Of a stretch of DNA of 64,000 nucleotides, positions 33,989 to 43,507 are shown one piece after another. How positions within the stretch are numbered: the first letter of the stretch is position 1; the number at the start of each line of letters is the position of its first letter. The stretch covers positions 1 through 64,000 of the forward strand of contig CAYXMQ010000010.1 in the NCBI GenBank assembly GCA_964466195.1. The letters run 5' to 3'. The position numbers were made by a program, and so were the translations under genes. This stretch comes from PFJX01 sp964466195 (GTDB lineage Bacteria > Pseudomonadota > Gammaproteobacteria > Burkholderiales > Thiobacillaceae). The notes under the pieces were generated by a model. The model was not told the origin of the DNA and searched no databases. It saw only the letters and a program-made list of their open reading frames with translations.

Positions 33989-34885
33989 ATGTCCCCCGCC
34001 CCTCGCGCCCCCCTGTTTGTTCGGGAGATGGGGCTGCCAGCCCGTTTCAGCCTGTACGTGCTGGTTTGTCTTTTCCTGCTCGGCCTGGACGCCCGCTACG
34101 CCACCCTGTCCGGTTTGCGCGCCGGACTCAACGCCTTGATCCACCCGGCGCAGATCATGCTGGCCAAGCCTTGGGATTGGCTGCAGAACGTCGGCCAGTT
34201 CTTTGTCACCCATGGCGAACTGGTCACGGAAAACAACCGCCTCAAACGTCAGCATGAACTGCTCGGAGCGAACTTGCGCGATCGCATTGCCATTCACGCC
34301 GAGAATTCGCAATTGCGCGCGCTGCTGGCGTTGCCGGCGCGGCCGGGTTATTCCATGCTGGCGGGGGAAGTCATCGAAACCTCGAACGACCCGTTCGCGC
34401 GCAAAGTCATCATCAACCGCGGCAGCAGTCATGGCATCGCCGCCGGCTGGCCGGTGATCGATGCCGCCGGCCTGGTCGGCCAGGTAACCCGGGTCTACCC
34501 GTGGAGCGCCGAAGTCACGCTGCTGACCGACCGCGATCAGGGCGCACCGGTCCAGAACATGCGTAACGGCCTGCGCGTCATCGTCTCCGGCCAAGGCTCC
34601 GATAACCTGCTGCAGGTCCGTTTTCTCGACATGCATGCCGACATGCAACCGGGCGACCTGCTCTATACCTCCGGCATCGATGGCGTTTATCCCGCCGGCA
34701 TACCGGTGGCGCGCGTGCTGAAAACCGAACCGCCGCATCACACCCCGTTTGCGCGCGCGCTGTGCCAGCCGCTCGGCGGCGTCGGCCGTTACCGCCATAT
34801 GGCCGTGCTGATTCCAAATCTGCCGGGTCCAGTCGCCGGCTCGACTCCCGCACCGGAATCGATGACGAAAGCGAAATCACCATGA
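33989..34885 (+). CDS. mreC: Rod-shape protein MreC
   Basis: Bitopic periplasmic protein of 298 residues. One N-terminal transmembrane helix (FSLYVLVCLFLLGLDARY), a coiled-coil stretch (ELVTENNRLKRQHELLGANL), then the two-lobed beta domain with GEVIETSNDPFARKVIINRG, VIDAAGLVGQV and LLYTSGIDGVYPAGIPVARV. MreC links MreB to PBP2. The stop overlaps the mreD start by four bases (ATGA). Confidence 0.95.
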   Translation: MSPAPRAPLFVREMGLPARFSLYVLVCLFLLGLDARYATLSGLRAGLNALIHPAQIMLAKPWDWLQNVGQFFVTHGELVTENNRLKRQHELLGANLRDRIAIHAENSQLRALLALPARPGYSMLAGEVIETSNDPFARKVIINRGSSHGIAAGWPVIDAAGLVGQVTRVYPWSAEVTLLTDRDQGAPVQNMRNGLRVIVSGQGSDNLLQVRFLDMHADMQPGDLLYTSGIDGVYPAGIPVARVLKTEPPHHTPFARALCQPLGGVGRYRHMAVLIPNLPGPVAGSTPAPESMTKAKSP

Positions 34886-35403
34886 CCTCACAACCGCTGT
34901 TGCTGCAAGGCGCCGAACTGGAGCACCCGCCGACGCGCACCAAGGTCTACGGCAGCCTGCTCATTGCATTCGCGCTGACCTTGTTGCCATGGATGGACCA
35001 GATTCGCTGGCTGGTGCCCGATTTCACATTGATGGCCCTGCTCTACTGGAATATCCGCGCGCCGCGCCTGGCCGGTCTGGGCGCGGCATTCAGCCTCGGC
35101 CTGCTCACCGATGTCACCCGCGGCGTGTTGTTCGGCCTCAATGCGCTGGCCTATTGCGCCGCCACGTTTGTCGTGCTGCTGCTGCAGCGTCGTCTGGAAG
35201 GATTCGATACGCCGCGCCAGACCCTGCAACTTTCGCCCGTTCTGCTGGGCAAGGAAGCGTTGGTGCTGACGCTGGGCCTGATGCTGGGGCGGGGCGACGC
35301 CGACTGGCGCTGGCTCGCCGCGGGCGTCGTCGCAGCCGTGCTATGGCCGCCGTTGGCCTGGCTGGTCGACCGCATCGCGTCAACCCCGTCGGCGCGCCCG
35401 TAA
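34882..35403 (+). CDS. mreD: Rod-shape protein MreD
   Basis: Inner-membrane protein of 173 residues with about five helices: SLLIAFALTLLPWMDQI, PDFTLMALLYW, LGAAFSLGLLTDVTRG, FGLNALAYCAATFVVLLL and AAGVVAAVLWPPLAWLV. Part of the elongasome with MreC and PBP2-RodA. The start at MTSQPLL overlaps the mreC stop, and the upstream open frame lies inside mreC, so this start is preferred. Confidence 0.93.
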   Translation: MTSQPLLLQGAELEHPPTRTKVYGSLLIAFALTLLPWMDQIRWLVPDFTLMALLYWNIRAPRLAGLGAAFSLGLLTDVTRGVLFGLNALAYCAATFVVLLLQRRLEGFDTPRQTLQLSPVLLGKEALVLTLGLMLGRGDADWRWLAAGVVAAVLWPPLAWLVDRIASTPSARP

Positions 35404-35441
35404 TTGACCGTTCATTCTCGCTCAAGCCCTGACACGCCAGC

Positions 35442-37406
35442 ATGCTGCGCCTGATCAATCCGGAACAGGAATTCCAGCGTTACCGCCGCCGCATGGAGAT
35501 AGCCGGCATCTTCGCGGCCACGCTGTTTCTCGGCCTGTTCAGCCGTTTCGTTTGGCTACAGGTCGTGCAGTACGACCACTATCATGCGCTGGCTGAAAAC
35601 AACCGCATCTCGCTGGTGCCAGCGCCGCCCTCACGCGGCGTGATCTATGATCGCCAGAACGTGGTGCTGGCGCACAACTACTCCGCCAGCACACTGGAAA
35701 TCACGCCGGCCAAAATCAGCAAACTGGAGGAGACGATCAACCGTCTGGCCGAAATCGTCACGATCGAAGCCAGTGATCGCAAGCGCTTCAAGAAGCTCCT
35801 CGCCGAGAGCAAAAACTTCGAAAGCATTCCGATCCGCAACCTGCTGACCGATGAGGAAGCCGCCCGCTTCGCGGTGAACCGTTACCGTTTCCCGGGCGTC
35901 GAGATGAAAGCGCGGCAGTTCCGCCAATATCCGTTAGGTGAAGGATTCGCGCATGTGGTCGGTTATATCGGCCGGATCGGCGAGAAAGACCAGGACCGTC
36001 TGGTCGAAGCCGGCCTCGACACCAACTACAAGGGCTCCGACCATATCGGCAAGCTGGGCCTCGAAGCCAGCTACGAGACCTGGTTGCATGGCCGCACCGG
36101 CATCGAGAAAGTGGAAACCGATTCCGGCGGACGCGCCGTGCGCACCCTGTCGCGTACCCCGCCGGTCGCCGGCTACAACCTTTATCTGCATCTGGACTCC
36201 AAATTACAGCAAATCGCGGAAAAGGTTTTCGGCGACTACCGCGGCGCGTTGGTCGCGCTCGACCCGCGCAACGGCGGCGTGCTGGCCCTGGTATCGAAAC
36301 CCGGCTTCGATCCCAATCTGTTCGTCGATGGCATCGATGTTGCGACCTGGCGCGAACTGAACGATTCGCTCGACCGCCCGCTGGTCAACCGCGCTTTGCG
36401 CGGCGTCTACCCGCCCGGCTCGACAATCAAACCGTTCATGGGGCTGGCCGGCTTGGAACTGGGCCTGCGCAAGCCGGGCGACACTATCGACGATCCCGGC
36501 TATTTCACGCTGTCCGGCAACAGACACCGTTACCGCGACTGGAAAAAAGACGGTCACGGCATAGTCGATCTGAAACGCTCCATCACCATTTCGTGCGACA
36601 CCTATTACTACCAACTGGCGCACCAGATGGGCATCGAGCGTCTGTCCGGGTTTCTAGGGCAATTTGGTTTAGGGAAAAAGACCGGCGTTGATCTGGATGG
36701 CGAATTACCCGGCCTGATGCCGACCCCGGCCTGGAAGAAAAAGCGTTTCCGGCAACCCTGGTACCCCGGCGAGACCGTGATTGCCGGCATCGGGCAGGGC
36801 TATATGCTGACCACGCCGATGCAACTGGCCGTCGCCACCATGGCGCTGGCCAACGATGGCGTCGTCTACAAGCCGCAGATCTTGCGCGCCTGGCTCGACC
36901 CCGCCACCGGAAAAACCAGTTATGCCGCACCGCAGATCCTGCAACGCATCAAGCTCAACCCGGAATACCTGCGCCTGGTCAAGGAGGCGATGGTCGATGT
37001 CACGCTGCCCGGCGGCACCGCTTCGATCGCCGGAGCCAACGCGTCGTATCCGTTCGCCGGCAAAACCGGCACCGCGCAGGTCGTCGGCATCAAGCAGGGG
37101 GCGCGCTATGTCGAAAGCCAGGTGCATGCCCGCCACCGCGACCATGCCTTGTTCATCGCATTCGCCCCTGCCGACAACCCCAAGATTGTCGTGGCCGTGA
37201 TGGTCGAGAATGGCGGCCATGGCGGATCAACCGCCGCACCGGTTGCCCGCAAGGTGATCGACTACTGGCTGCTGGGCAAAGAGCCGAAGGTCTTCGCGCT
37301 GCCGGAACCCGGCACCGGCGACGATGAAGCGGAAGATAGCGGCCCGGTCGATGACCCCCTCGCACCGCCCGCCACAGAGGAGGCCACCCAGGCGACCCCA
37401 CAATGA
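35442..37406 (+). CDS. mrdA: Penicillin-binding protein 2
   Basis: Class B transpeptidase of 654 residues for lateral wall synthesis. N-terminal membrane anchor (IFAATLFLGLFSRFVWLQVV), the pedestal with NNRISLVPAPPSRGVIYDR, then the transpeptidase domain: active serine Ser327 in PPGSTIKPF, ISCDTYYYQLA (second motif, SCD in place of SxN), and Lys541 in FAGKTGTAQVV. The C-terminal tail from about 620 is acidic and proline-rich and carries no known domain. Overlaps rodA by four bases. Confidence 0.96.
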   Translation: MLRLINPEQEFQRYRRRMEIAGIFAATLFLGLFSRFVWLQVVQYDHYHALAENNRISLVPAPPSRGVIYDRQNVVLAHNYSASTLEITPAKISKLEETINRLAEIVTIEASDRKRFKKLLAESKNFESIPIRNLLTDEEAARFAVNRYRFPGVEMKARQFRQYPLGEGFAHVVGYIGRIGEKDQDRLVEAGLDTNYKGSDHIGKLGLEASYETWLHGRTGIEKVETDSGGRAVRTLSRTPPVAGYNLYLHLDSKLQQIAEKVFGDYRGALVALDPRNGGVLALVSKPGFDPNLFVDGIDVATWRELNDSLDRPLVNRALRGVYPPGSTIKPFMGLAGLELGLRKPGDTIDDPGYFTLSGNRHRYRDWKKDGHGIVDLKRSITISCDTYYYQLAHQMGIERLSGFLGQFGLGKKTGVDLDGELPGLMPTPAWKKKRFRQPWYPGETVIAGIGQGYMLTTPMQLAVATMALANDGVVYKPQILRAWLDPATGKTSYAAPQILQRIKLNPEYLRLVKEAMVDVTLPGGTASIAGANASYPFAGKTGTAQVVGIKQGARYVESQVHARHRDHALFIAFAPADNPKIVVAVMVENGGHGGSTAAPVARKVIDYWLLGKEPKVFALPEPGTGDDEAEDSGPVDDPLAPPATEEATQATPQ

Positions 37407-38500
37407 TCCATCGACTATTCACTCTCCTGGTGCGCCATCTCGACGGCCCTCTGTTCGGCCTGCTGACGCTGCTTCTGCTGACCAGCATGGCCGTCGTCTT
37501 CAGCGCGACCGGCGAAAACAGCGATCGTCTGATTTCGCACCTGACCAACATGGGTGTGGCGCTCACGGCGATGTTGCTGGTTTCTCACATCCCCCCGCAA
37601 CGGCTGATGCAGTTCGCCGTGCCGGTTTATGTCGTCGGCGTGCTGCTGCTGCTTGGCGTCGCCTTGTTCGGCATCGTGGTGAATGGATCGCGGCGCTGGC
37701 TTGAACTGGGCTTCACGCGCATTCAACCTTCCGAGTTGATCCGTCTGGCCGTACCGATGATGCTGGCCTGGTACTTCCATTACAAACAGGAGACCCTGTG
37801 CAGCCGCGACTTCATGATCGCCGCGCTGCTGCTGGCGCTGCCGGTCGCATTCATCGCCAAGCAACCCGATCTGGGCACCTCGCTGCTGATCACCGCTTCC
37901 GGTTTCTATGTGCTGTTCCTGGGCGGGCTGTCCTGGAAAATCATCGCGGGTGCGGCCATCGCAGCGGGTTCCGCCTTGCCCCTGGCCTGGAACTACCTGC
38001 TGCACGACTACCAGCGCCAACGCGTGCTGACCTTGATCGATCCGGCCTCCGACCCGCTCGGCGCCGGCTATCACATCATCCAGTCCACCATCGCGGTCGG
38101 TTCCGGCGGCGTCGCCGGCAAGGGTTGGATGATGGGCACGCAGACGCATCTCGATTTCCTGCCGGAACGCAGCACCGATTTCATCTTTGCCGTGTATTCG
38201 GAGGAGTTCGGCCTCATCGGCAACCTGTTCCTGCTGCTGCTTTACGCCGCCATCATCTGGCGCGGCCTGCAACTGGCCGCCGGCGCGACATCCTTGTTCG
38301 GCCGCCTGCTCTCGGGCGCCATCGTGCTGACCTTCTTCACCTACGCCTTCGTCAACATGGGCATGGTGTCCGGCATCCTGCCGGTGGTCGGCGTACCACT
38401 GCCGTTGGTCAGCTTTGGCGGCACCTCGATGCTGACGGTATTGACCGGATTCGGCATCGTCATGAGCATCTCAAAACATAAAAAGCTTGTAAAAACATAG
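37403..38500 (+). CDS. rodA: Peptidoglycan glycosyltransferase RodA
   Basis: SEDS-family polymerase of 365 residues with about ten transmembrane helices, which polymerises lipid II with PBP2. Seen: NGSRRWLELGFTRIQPSELIRL, IAKQPDLGTSLLI with the essential Asp region, GAGYHIIQSTIAVGSGGVAGKG, LPERSTDFIFAVYSEEFG and PLPLVSFGGTSML. Starts in an ATGA overlap with mrdA. Confidence 0.96.
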   Translation: MIHRLFTLLVRHLDGPLFGLLTLLLLTSMAVVFSATGENSDRLISHLTNMGVALTAMLLVSHIPPQRLMQFAVPVYVVGVLLLLGVALFGIVVNGSRRWLELGFTRIQPSELIRLAVPMMLAWYFHYKQETLCSRDFMIAALLLALPVAFIAKQPDLGTSLLITASGFYVLFLGGLSWKIIAGAAIAAGSALPLAWNYLLHDYQRQRVLTLIDPASDPLGAGYHIIQSTIAVGSGGVAGKGWMMGTQTHLDFLPERSTDFIFAVYSEEFGLIGNLFLLLLYAAIIWRGLQLAAGATSLFGRLLSGAIVLTFFTYAFVNMGMVSGILPVVGVPLPLVSFGGTSMLTVLTGFGIVMSISKHKKLVKT

Positions 38501-38560
38501 CGCATACGAGCTACACTTGTAGCGCTTTATCATGTTTATCAAGCTCACTACGGGTGCCCC

Positions 38561-39805
38561 ATGAAAAACGTCCGTTCAGACCGGCTCTTGTCGCAAGCTG
38601 CATTACCGCAACCCGGCAGGCTCGTTTTGGCCCTGGGTTTCACGCTCGGCCTGACGCTGGCGGGCTGCGCCAACGTGAATACCAAGACCGCCGACAGTTC
38701 GTCCGCCGGCCCCGCCATCCAGGCGGAAACAGCCAAACCCGTCGTGCCGCCCTACAAGGGCGGCGGTTATTACAAGGACGACGGCCCGGGCGCCAACCCG
38801 CCGGCCAATCTGGACGGCATTCCCGATGCCGTGCCGAAAGCGGAGCCGTTGCACCGCTACGCCAACAATGCCTACAAAGTGCTGGGCAAGCGTTATGTCC
38901 CGCTGGCCGACAACGATGATTACAAGGCGCGCGGCCTGGCCTCCTGGTATGGCCGCAAATTCCACGGCAATGCCACCTCGATCGGCGAGCCTTACGACAT
39001 GTACGCGATGTCGGCCGCGCATCCGACCTTGCCGCTGCCCAGTTACGCCCGGGTAACCAATATCGAAAACGGCAAGAGCGTGGTCGTCCGCGTCAACGAC
39101 CGCGGCCCTTTCCATCCCGGTCGCATCATCGACCTGTCCTACACGGCCGCCCACAAGCTTGACGTTCTGAAGGGCGTGACGGAGGTGGAAGTGGAAGCCG
39201 TGCAAGCGGGCGAGGAACTCGCCGCACCCACCTCATTCGCAGCACAGGCGGCGGAAGGCCTCGCGGCCGCCGCTCCTGCGCCGATGGCCAAAACAGCCGC
39301 AACCAATCCGGGCGGGACGATCTACCTGCAGCTCGGCGCATTCTCCAACCCACTCACCGCCGATGCGGTCATGGCCCAGGTGACGGCGAAGCTCTCCAAG
39401 AACCTGCCTGGCGTCATGCGCCTGGAGCTGGGCGGTTTCCACAAGGTACACGCCGGCCCGTTCGCCAACCTGGAACAAGCCGACCAGGCCGCCGCCGCGT
39501 TGCAACAGGATTTGGGCATCAAGGCATTCAAAGTGATTACCGCGGCGCCGCCCGCTGCAGTCGCGGAGCCCGGCAGCGGCTTGTATCTGCAACTGGCCGC
39601 CGTTTCCAGCCCGACCGCCGCCGACGCCCTGGCGGCCCGCGTGAAAAATCGCTTCGGCAATGAACTTCCCGGCCTCGATCAGATCAACACCGGAGCCCTG
39701 TTCAAACTCCAGGCCGGCCCGTTCGCCAGCCCGGCCGCAGCGGAACGCGTCGCCCTGGCTTATCAGCAGGACTTCGGCATCAAACCGTATCGCGTTACCC
39801 GCTGA
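38561..39805 (+). CDS. rlpA: RlpA-like lytic transglycosylase lipoprotein with two SPOR domains
   Basis: Outer-membrane lipoprotein of 414 residues. Lipobox LAGC at about residues 29-32; double-psi beta-barrel domain with GLASWYGRKFHGN, YDMYAMSAAHPTLPLPSY and VVVRVNDRGPFHPGRIIDLSY, which carries the His and Asp used for cleaving denuded glycan in P. aeruginosa RlpA. Two SPOR-like repeats follow, about 247-325 (IYLQLGAFSN to AFKVIT) and 340-414 (LYLQLAAVSS to PYRVTR); one SPOR domain is usual. The SPOR domains should target the septum. Sixty bases after rodA. Confidence 0.93.
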   Translation: MKNVRSDRLLSQAALPQPGRLVLALGFTLGLTLAGCANVNTKTADSSSAGPAIQAETAKPVVPPYKGGGYYKDDGPGANPPANLDGIPDAVPKAEPLHRYANNAYKVLGKRYVPLADNDDYKARGLASWYGRKFHGNATSIGEPYDMYAMSAAHPTLPLPSYARVTNIENGKSVVVRVNDRGPFHPGRIIDLSYTAAHKLDVLKGVTEVEVEAVQAGEELAAPTSFAAQAAEGLAAAAPAPMAKTAATNPGGTIYLQLGAFSNPLTADAVMAQVTAKLSKNLPGVMRLELGGFHKVHAGPFANLEQADQAAAALQQDLGIKAFKVITAAPPAAVAEPGSGLYLQLAAVSSPTAADALAARVKNRFGNELPGLDQINTGALFKLQAGPFASPAAAERVALAYQQDFGIKPYRVTR

Positions 39806-39910
39806 ACCGAGCGTTAGCCTGCTCGATCGACCGAGCCGCTGCGGCGCGCGTCCTGGCCGCACGGACAGCGCTTCATTCGCGCCACCTTTTCACCATTTAA
39901 CTTTTCCGAC

Positions 39911-41065
39911 ATGCCGATTTTTTCCATACGCCTTCTTCTCGCCGTCGCCCTGTTCAGTTTCCTGTCCGGTTTTGCCCTTGCCGCCCGAGCCACGCTGCCG
40001 GTTCCGCCGGCGCCGCAAATCGACGCCAACGCCTGGCTGCTGATCGACAGCGCCAGCGGTCTGCCGCTGGCTGAAAACAATCCCGATGCCAAGGTCGAGC
40101 CCGCCTCGCTGACCAAGCTGATGACCGCCTACCTCGCGTTCAGCGCGATCAAGGAAGGGCGTTTGCAGCTCAACCAGACCTTGCCGGTATCGGAAAAGGC
40201 TTGGCGCGCGGAAGGCTCGCGCATGTTCCTGGACCCGAAAAAGCCTGCTACCGTCGATGACCTGCTGAAGGGCGTCATCGTCCAGTCCGGCAACGACGCC
40301 TGCATCGTCCTGGCCGAAGCCATTGCCGGTTCGGAAGAAGGTTTCGCTTCGATGATGAACGCCACGGCGAAAAGGCTCGGCATGAGCCGCACCCATTTCC
40401 TCAATTCAACCGGCCTGCCGGATCCCCGACATGTCACTACATCGCGCGATCTCGCGCGTTTGGCCAATGCCTTGATCCGCGATTTCCCTGAGTTCTACAG
40501 AATCTATGCGTTGAGGGAATTCAGCTACAACGGCATTACCCAGCCCAATCGCAACCGCCTGCTGTTCATGGATCCGAGTGTCGATGGATTCAAGACCGGG
40601 CATACCAACAGCGCCGGCTATTGTCTGATCGCCTCGGCGAAACGCGAAAACCGCCGCCTGCTCTCGGTTGTGCTGGGCGCGAAATCCGACAGCGCGCGCG
40701 CGATGGAAAGCCAGAAGTTGCTCAACTACGGCTTCCAGTTTTTCGAAACCGTGAAGCTCTATCCGGCCGGTCAGGCCGTCTCGCAGTTGCGTCTGTACAA
40801 GGGCAAATCCAGCGAAGTGAAAGCCGGATTCCCGTATGACTTCCATGTCACGGTGCCGCGCGGCACCGGCAAACGCATCCAGGCGCAACTGATCACCCAG
40901 CAGCCATTGATGGCCCCGGTTTCGCGCGGGCAACGCCTGGGCACGCTGCGCCTCAGCGTCGACGGCAAGGCCGTCGGCGACTATCCGCTGCTGGCGCTGG
41001 AGAGCGTAGAAGTCGCCGGCATCTTCGGACGCGGCTGGGACAACATTCTGTTGATGTTCAAATAA
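39911..41065 (+). CDS. dacC: D-alanyl-D-alanine carboxypeptidase (PBP5/6 family)
   Basis: Exported DD-carboxypeptidase of 384 residues that trims pentapeptide stems. Signal peptide (LLLAVALFSFLSGFALAARA), active serine Ser66 and Lys69 in PASLTKLMTAY, SGN at 126-128, KTG at 228-230 in GFKTGHTNSAG, then the PBP5-type C-terminal beta domain and the amphipathic anchor VAGIFGRGWDNILLMFK. Whether to call it dacA or dacC cannot be decided. It begins 105 bases after rlpA and heads dacC-dat-ybeD-lipB. Confidence 0.94.
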   Translation: MPIFSIRLLLAVALFSFLSGFALAARATLPVPPAPQIDANAWLLIDSASGLPLAENNPDAKVEPASLTKLMTAYLAFSAIKEGRLQLNQTLPVSEKAWRAEGSRMFLDPKKPATVDDLLKGVIVQSGNDACIVLAEAIAGSEEGFASMMNATAKRLGMSRTHFLNSTGLPDPRHVTTSRDLARLANALIRDFPEFYRIYALREFSYNGITQPNRNRLLFMDPSVDGFKTGHTNSAGYCLIASAKRENRRLLSVVLGAKSDSARAMESQKLLNYGFQFFETVKLYPAGQAVSQLRLYKGKSSEVKAGFPYDFHVTVPRGTGKRIQAQLITQQPLMAPVSRGQRLGTLRLSVDGKAVGDYPLLALESVEVAGIFGRGWDNILLMFK

Positions 41066-41093
41066 CCCGCCGGCGCCCGCCACCTCGACCGCC

Positions 41094-41957
41094 ATGACCA
41101 CCGTCTATCTCAACGGCGCCTTCCTGCCCCTCGAAGAAGCCCGTGTGCCGGTGATGGACCGCGGCTTCCTGTTCGGTGACGGCGTCTATGAAGTCATCCC
41201 GGTCTATGACCGCGAGCCCTTCCGGCTGCATGAACACCTGGCGCGGCTGCAAACCAGCCTGGACGGCATCCGGCTCGCCAACCCGCATACGCCGAACGAG
41301 TGGGAAAACCTGATCGTACAGATCGTCGCGCAAGCGGAATGGTCGGATCAGGGCGTCTACCTGCAAGTCACGCGCGGGCCGGGCCCGCGCGACCATGCCT
41401 TCCCCAAGGTTACGCAGCCGACCGTGTTCATTCTGCCGATGCCGCTCAACCCGCCGACACTCGAAGCAGTAGAGCACGGCGTCGGCGCGATCACCGCAAG
41501 CGATAACCGCTGGTTGCGGTGCGACCTGAAAGTCACCTCGCTGCTTCCCAACGTGCTGTTGCGCCAGCTTTCCGTCGATGCCGATTGCGCCGAGACGATA
41601 TTGATCCGCGACGGCCAACTCATCGAAGGCGCCGCCAGCAGCGTGTTCGTCGTGCGGGATGGCCTGCTGCTGGCGCCGCCCAAAACCCATTTGAGCCTGC
41701 CCGGCATCACCTACGACGTGGTGCTCGAACTGGCGGAACTGGAAGGCATGCCGTTTCAGGTACGCCCCATTTCGGAAGCCGAACTCCGCGCTGCGGGCGA
41801 GATCTGGCTGACCTCTTCGACCAAGGAAGTCATGGCGGTGACCCGTCTCGACGGCCGCCCGGTCGGCACCGGCCAGCCCGGACCGCTGTTCCGGCGCATG
41901 CATGCGCACTACCAAACCTTCAAACACCGCGTCATGCGGAGAAAGAGCGCCGCATGA
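41094..41957 (+). CDS. dat: D-amino acid aminotransferase (class IV PLP enzyme)
   Basis: PLP fold-type IV aminotransferase of 287 residues. Seen: YLNGAFLPLEEARVPVMDRG, FGDGVYEVIPVY, the PLP-lysine region RCDLKVTSLLPNVL, EGAASSVFVV and WLTSSTKEVMAVTRLDG. It would make D-Ala or D-Glu from keto acids; the position between a DD-carboxypeptidase and ybeD-lipB fits the dat locus of proteobacteria. A branched-chain transaminase or aminodeoxychorismate lyase role is less likely. Overlaps ybeD by four bases. Confidence 0.9.
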   Translation: MTTVYLNGAFLPLEEARVPVMDRGFLFGDGVYEVIPVYDREPFRLHEHLARLQTSLDGIRLANPHTPNEWENLIVQIVAQAEWSDQGVYLQVTRGPGPRDHAFPKVTQPTVFILPMPLNPPTLEAVEHGVGAITASDNRWLRCDLKVTSLLPNVLLRQLSVDADCAETILIRDGQLIEGAASSVFVVRDGLLLAPPKTHLSLPGITYDVVLELAELEGMPFQVRPISEAELRAAGEIWLTSSTKEVMAVTRLDGRPVGTGQPGPLFRRMHAHYQTFKHRVMRRKSAA

Positions 41958-42229
41958 GCGAGCTGGAAAACACCGACACGCTGCTCGAATTCCCATGCCA
42001 GTTCCCGATCAAGATCATGGGCTTGAGGCAAGACGACTTCGCCCGCACGATGATCGAAATCGTGCTTCGCCACGCCCCCGATTTCGCGGTGGATAGCGTC
42101 GAGATGCGCGCCTCCTCGGGTGGAAAATACCTGTCGCTCACCTGCACCATCCGCGCCACATCGAAGCCGCAACTGGACAACCTGTATCGCGAGCTGACCG
42201 CGCATCCGATGGTGAAAGTGGCGCTGTAG
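41954..42229 (+). CDS. ybeD: YbeD/DUF493 family protein
   Basis: Protein of 91 residues with an ACT-like fold: TLLEFPCQFPIKIMGL, DDFARTMIEIVLRHAPDF, SSGGKYLSLTCTIRATSK, ending LTAHPMVKVAL. Found with lipB or lipA in many proteobacteria; biochemical role is not settled. Starts in an ATGA overlap with dat, and lipB follows after 12 bases. Confidence 0.93.
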   Translation: MSELENTDTLLEFPCQFPIKIMGLRQDDFARTMIEIVLRHAPDFAVDSVEMRASSGGKYLSLTCTIRATSKPQLDNLYRELTAHPMVKVAL

Positions 42230-42241
42230 CGGCGAAACACC

Positions 42242-42856
42242 ATGCAGAACGCCGTCATCGTCAAACGCCTCGGCCGGGTCGAATACGAACCGACCTGGCG
42301 CGCCATGCAGGAGTTCACCGCCGCCCGCACTGCAGACACCGCCGATGAGATCTGGCTGCTGCAACATCCGCCCGTGTTCACCTTGGGCATGGCCGGCAAG
42401 ACGGAACACCTGCTGGTCGATATCGGCATTCCGGTTGTTCCAATCGACCGCGGCGGCCAAATCACCTACCACGGCCCCGGGCAGGTCGTGATCTACCTGA
42501 TGCTCGACTTGAAACGGCTCGGTTACGGCATTCGGGAACTGGTGCGGCGTATGGAACAGGCGGTCATCGACATGCTGGCGGAATTGGGCATCCACGCAGA
42601 ACGCCTGGACGGCGCCCCCGGCGTCTATGTCGCGGGCGCCAAGATCGCCGCGCTTGGCCTGCGCGTCAAGAATGGCTGTACCTTCCACGGCCTGTGCCTG
42701 AATGTAGACATGGATCTGTCGCCGTTCCAGGCCATCAACCCATGCGGTTATGCCGGCATGGCTGTCACCCAGGTCAGCGAACTGACCGCGAAACCGTCAT
42801 CGCAAGCCGTCGAAGAAGCCTTGCTCGCGGGTCTTTTGCGGCAGATTTCAGGCTGA
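42242..42856 (+). CDS. lipB: Octanoyl-ACP:protein octanoyltransferase
   Basis: Enzyme of 204 residues that transfers octanoate from ACP to lipoyl domains. Seen: EIWLLQHPPVFTLGMAGK, RGGQITYHGPGQVVIYLM, GAKIAALGLRVKNGCTFHG with the conserved Lys, and GLCLNVDMDLSPF with the catalytic Cys. The usual partner lipA does not follow; the next gene is an unrelated convergent acetyltransferase. Confidence 0.95.
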   Translation: MQNAVIVKRLGRVEYEPTWRAMQEFTAARTADTADEIWLLQHPPVFTLGMAGKTEHLLVDIGIPVVPIDRGGQITYHGPGQVVIYLMLDLKRLGYGIRELVRRMEQAVIDMLAELGIHAERLDGAPGVYVAGAKIAALGLRVKNGCTFHGLCLNVDMDLSPFQAINPCGYAGMAVTQVSELTAKPSSQAVEEALLAGLLRQISG

Positions 42857-42894
42857 CCGCCCGGCGCTTCCAACCACGGCAGTCGGCGGCTCGA

Positions 42895-43404
42895 CTACAT
42901 CGCCGCGTCGAATTCGCCGCGGTATCTGGCGATCCCGCCCGCGCTCGGCAATGCGTCCTGATCAAACACGACCGCCATAAAGGCCGCATCGGGAACACCT
43001 TCCCACTGACAACGCAAGTTGTAGCGTGAAGCCGGCTCGAAACCGAAGCGCGGGTAATACTCCGGATGCCCCAACACGATGACGAACGGACAGCCCGCAC
43101 GGCGCAAGTGCTCAAGCCCATGCCTGACCAATAGAGAGCCAATGCCTCGCCGTTGCTGATTAGGCGACACCGCCATCGGCGCCAGCCCCATTCCGGTCAA
43201 CTCGCTGCCATCCAGCGTGGCCGGGGTAAACAGGATATGCCCGACCAGCGCGCCTTGATCGTCGGCGACGAATGACACGAAGTTGTCGCAAGCGGTCCGA
43301 AGCGCGTCCACGACGGCCGCCTCGGAAGCGTTCTCGAACGCGATTTCATTGAGTTGGCGAACGGCGGCTTGATCGCGCGCTTCTTCCAGGCGAATTTTCA
43401 ACAT
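42895..43404 (-). CDS. GNAT-family N-acetyltransferase
   Basis: Protein of 169 residues of the YhbS type. Seen: IRLEEARDQAAVRQLNEIAF, GHILFTPATLDG, GLAPMAVSPNQQRRGIGSLLVRHGL with the acetyl-CoA loop (RRGIG), and VLGHPEYYPRFGFEPAS. Substrate unknown. The start at MLKIRL is the family start; upstream residues are not conserved-looking. Confidence 0.88.
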   Translation of the reverse strand: MLKIRLEEARDQAAVRQLNEIAFENASEAAVVDALRTACDNFVSFVADDQGALVGHILFTPATLDGSELTGMGLAPMAVSPNQQRRGIGSLLVRHGLEHLRRAGCPFVIVLGHPEYYPRFGFEPASRYNLRCQWEGVPDAAFMAVVFDQDALPSAGGIARYRGEFDAAM

Positions 43405-43507
43405 GGTGGACTTCCGGAAACAGAGCAGCGTAAATCGGGATAGGAAACCGAGTCTCGCCCCCCTGCAGTCAAGCGAACGAGTCACGCGGCATTTCGAGGC
43501 ATTGTAT

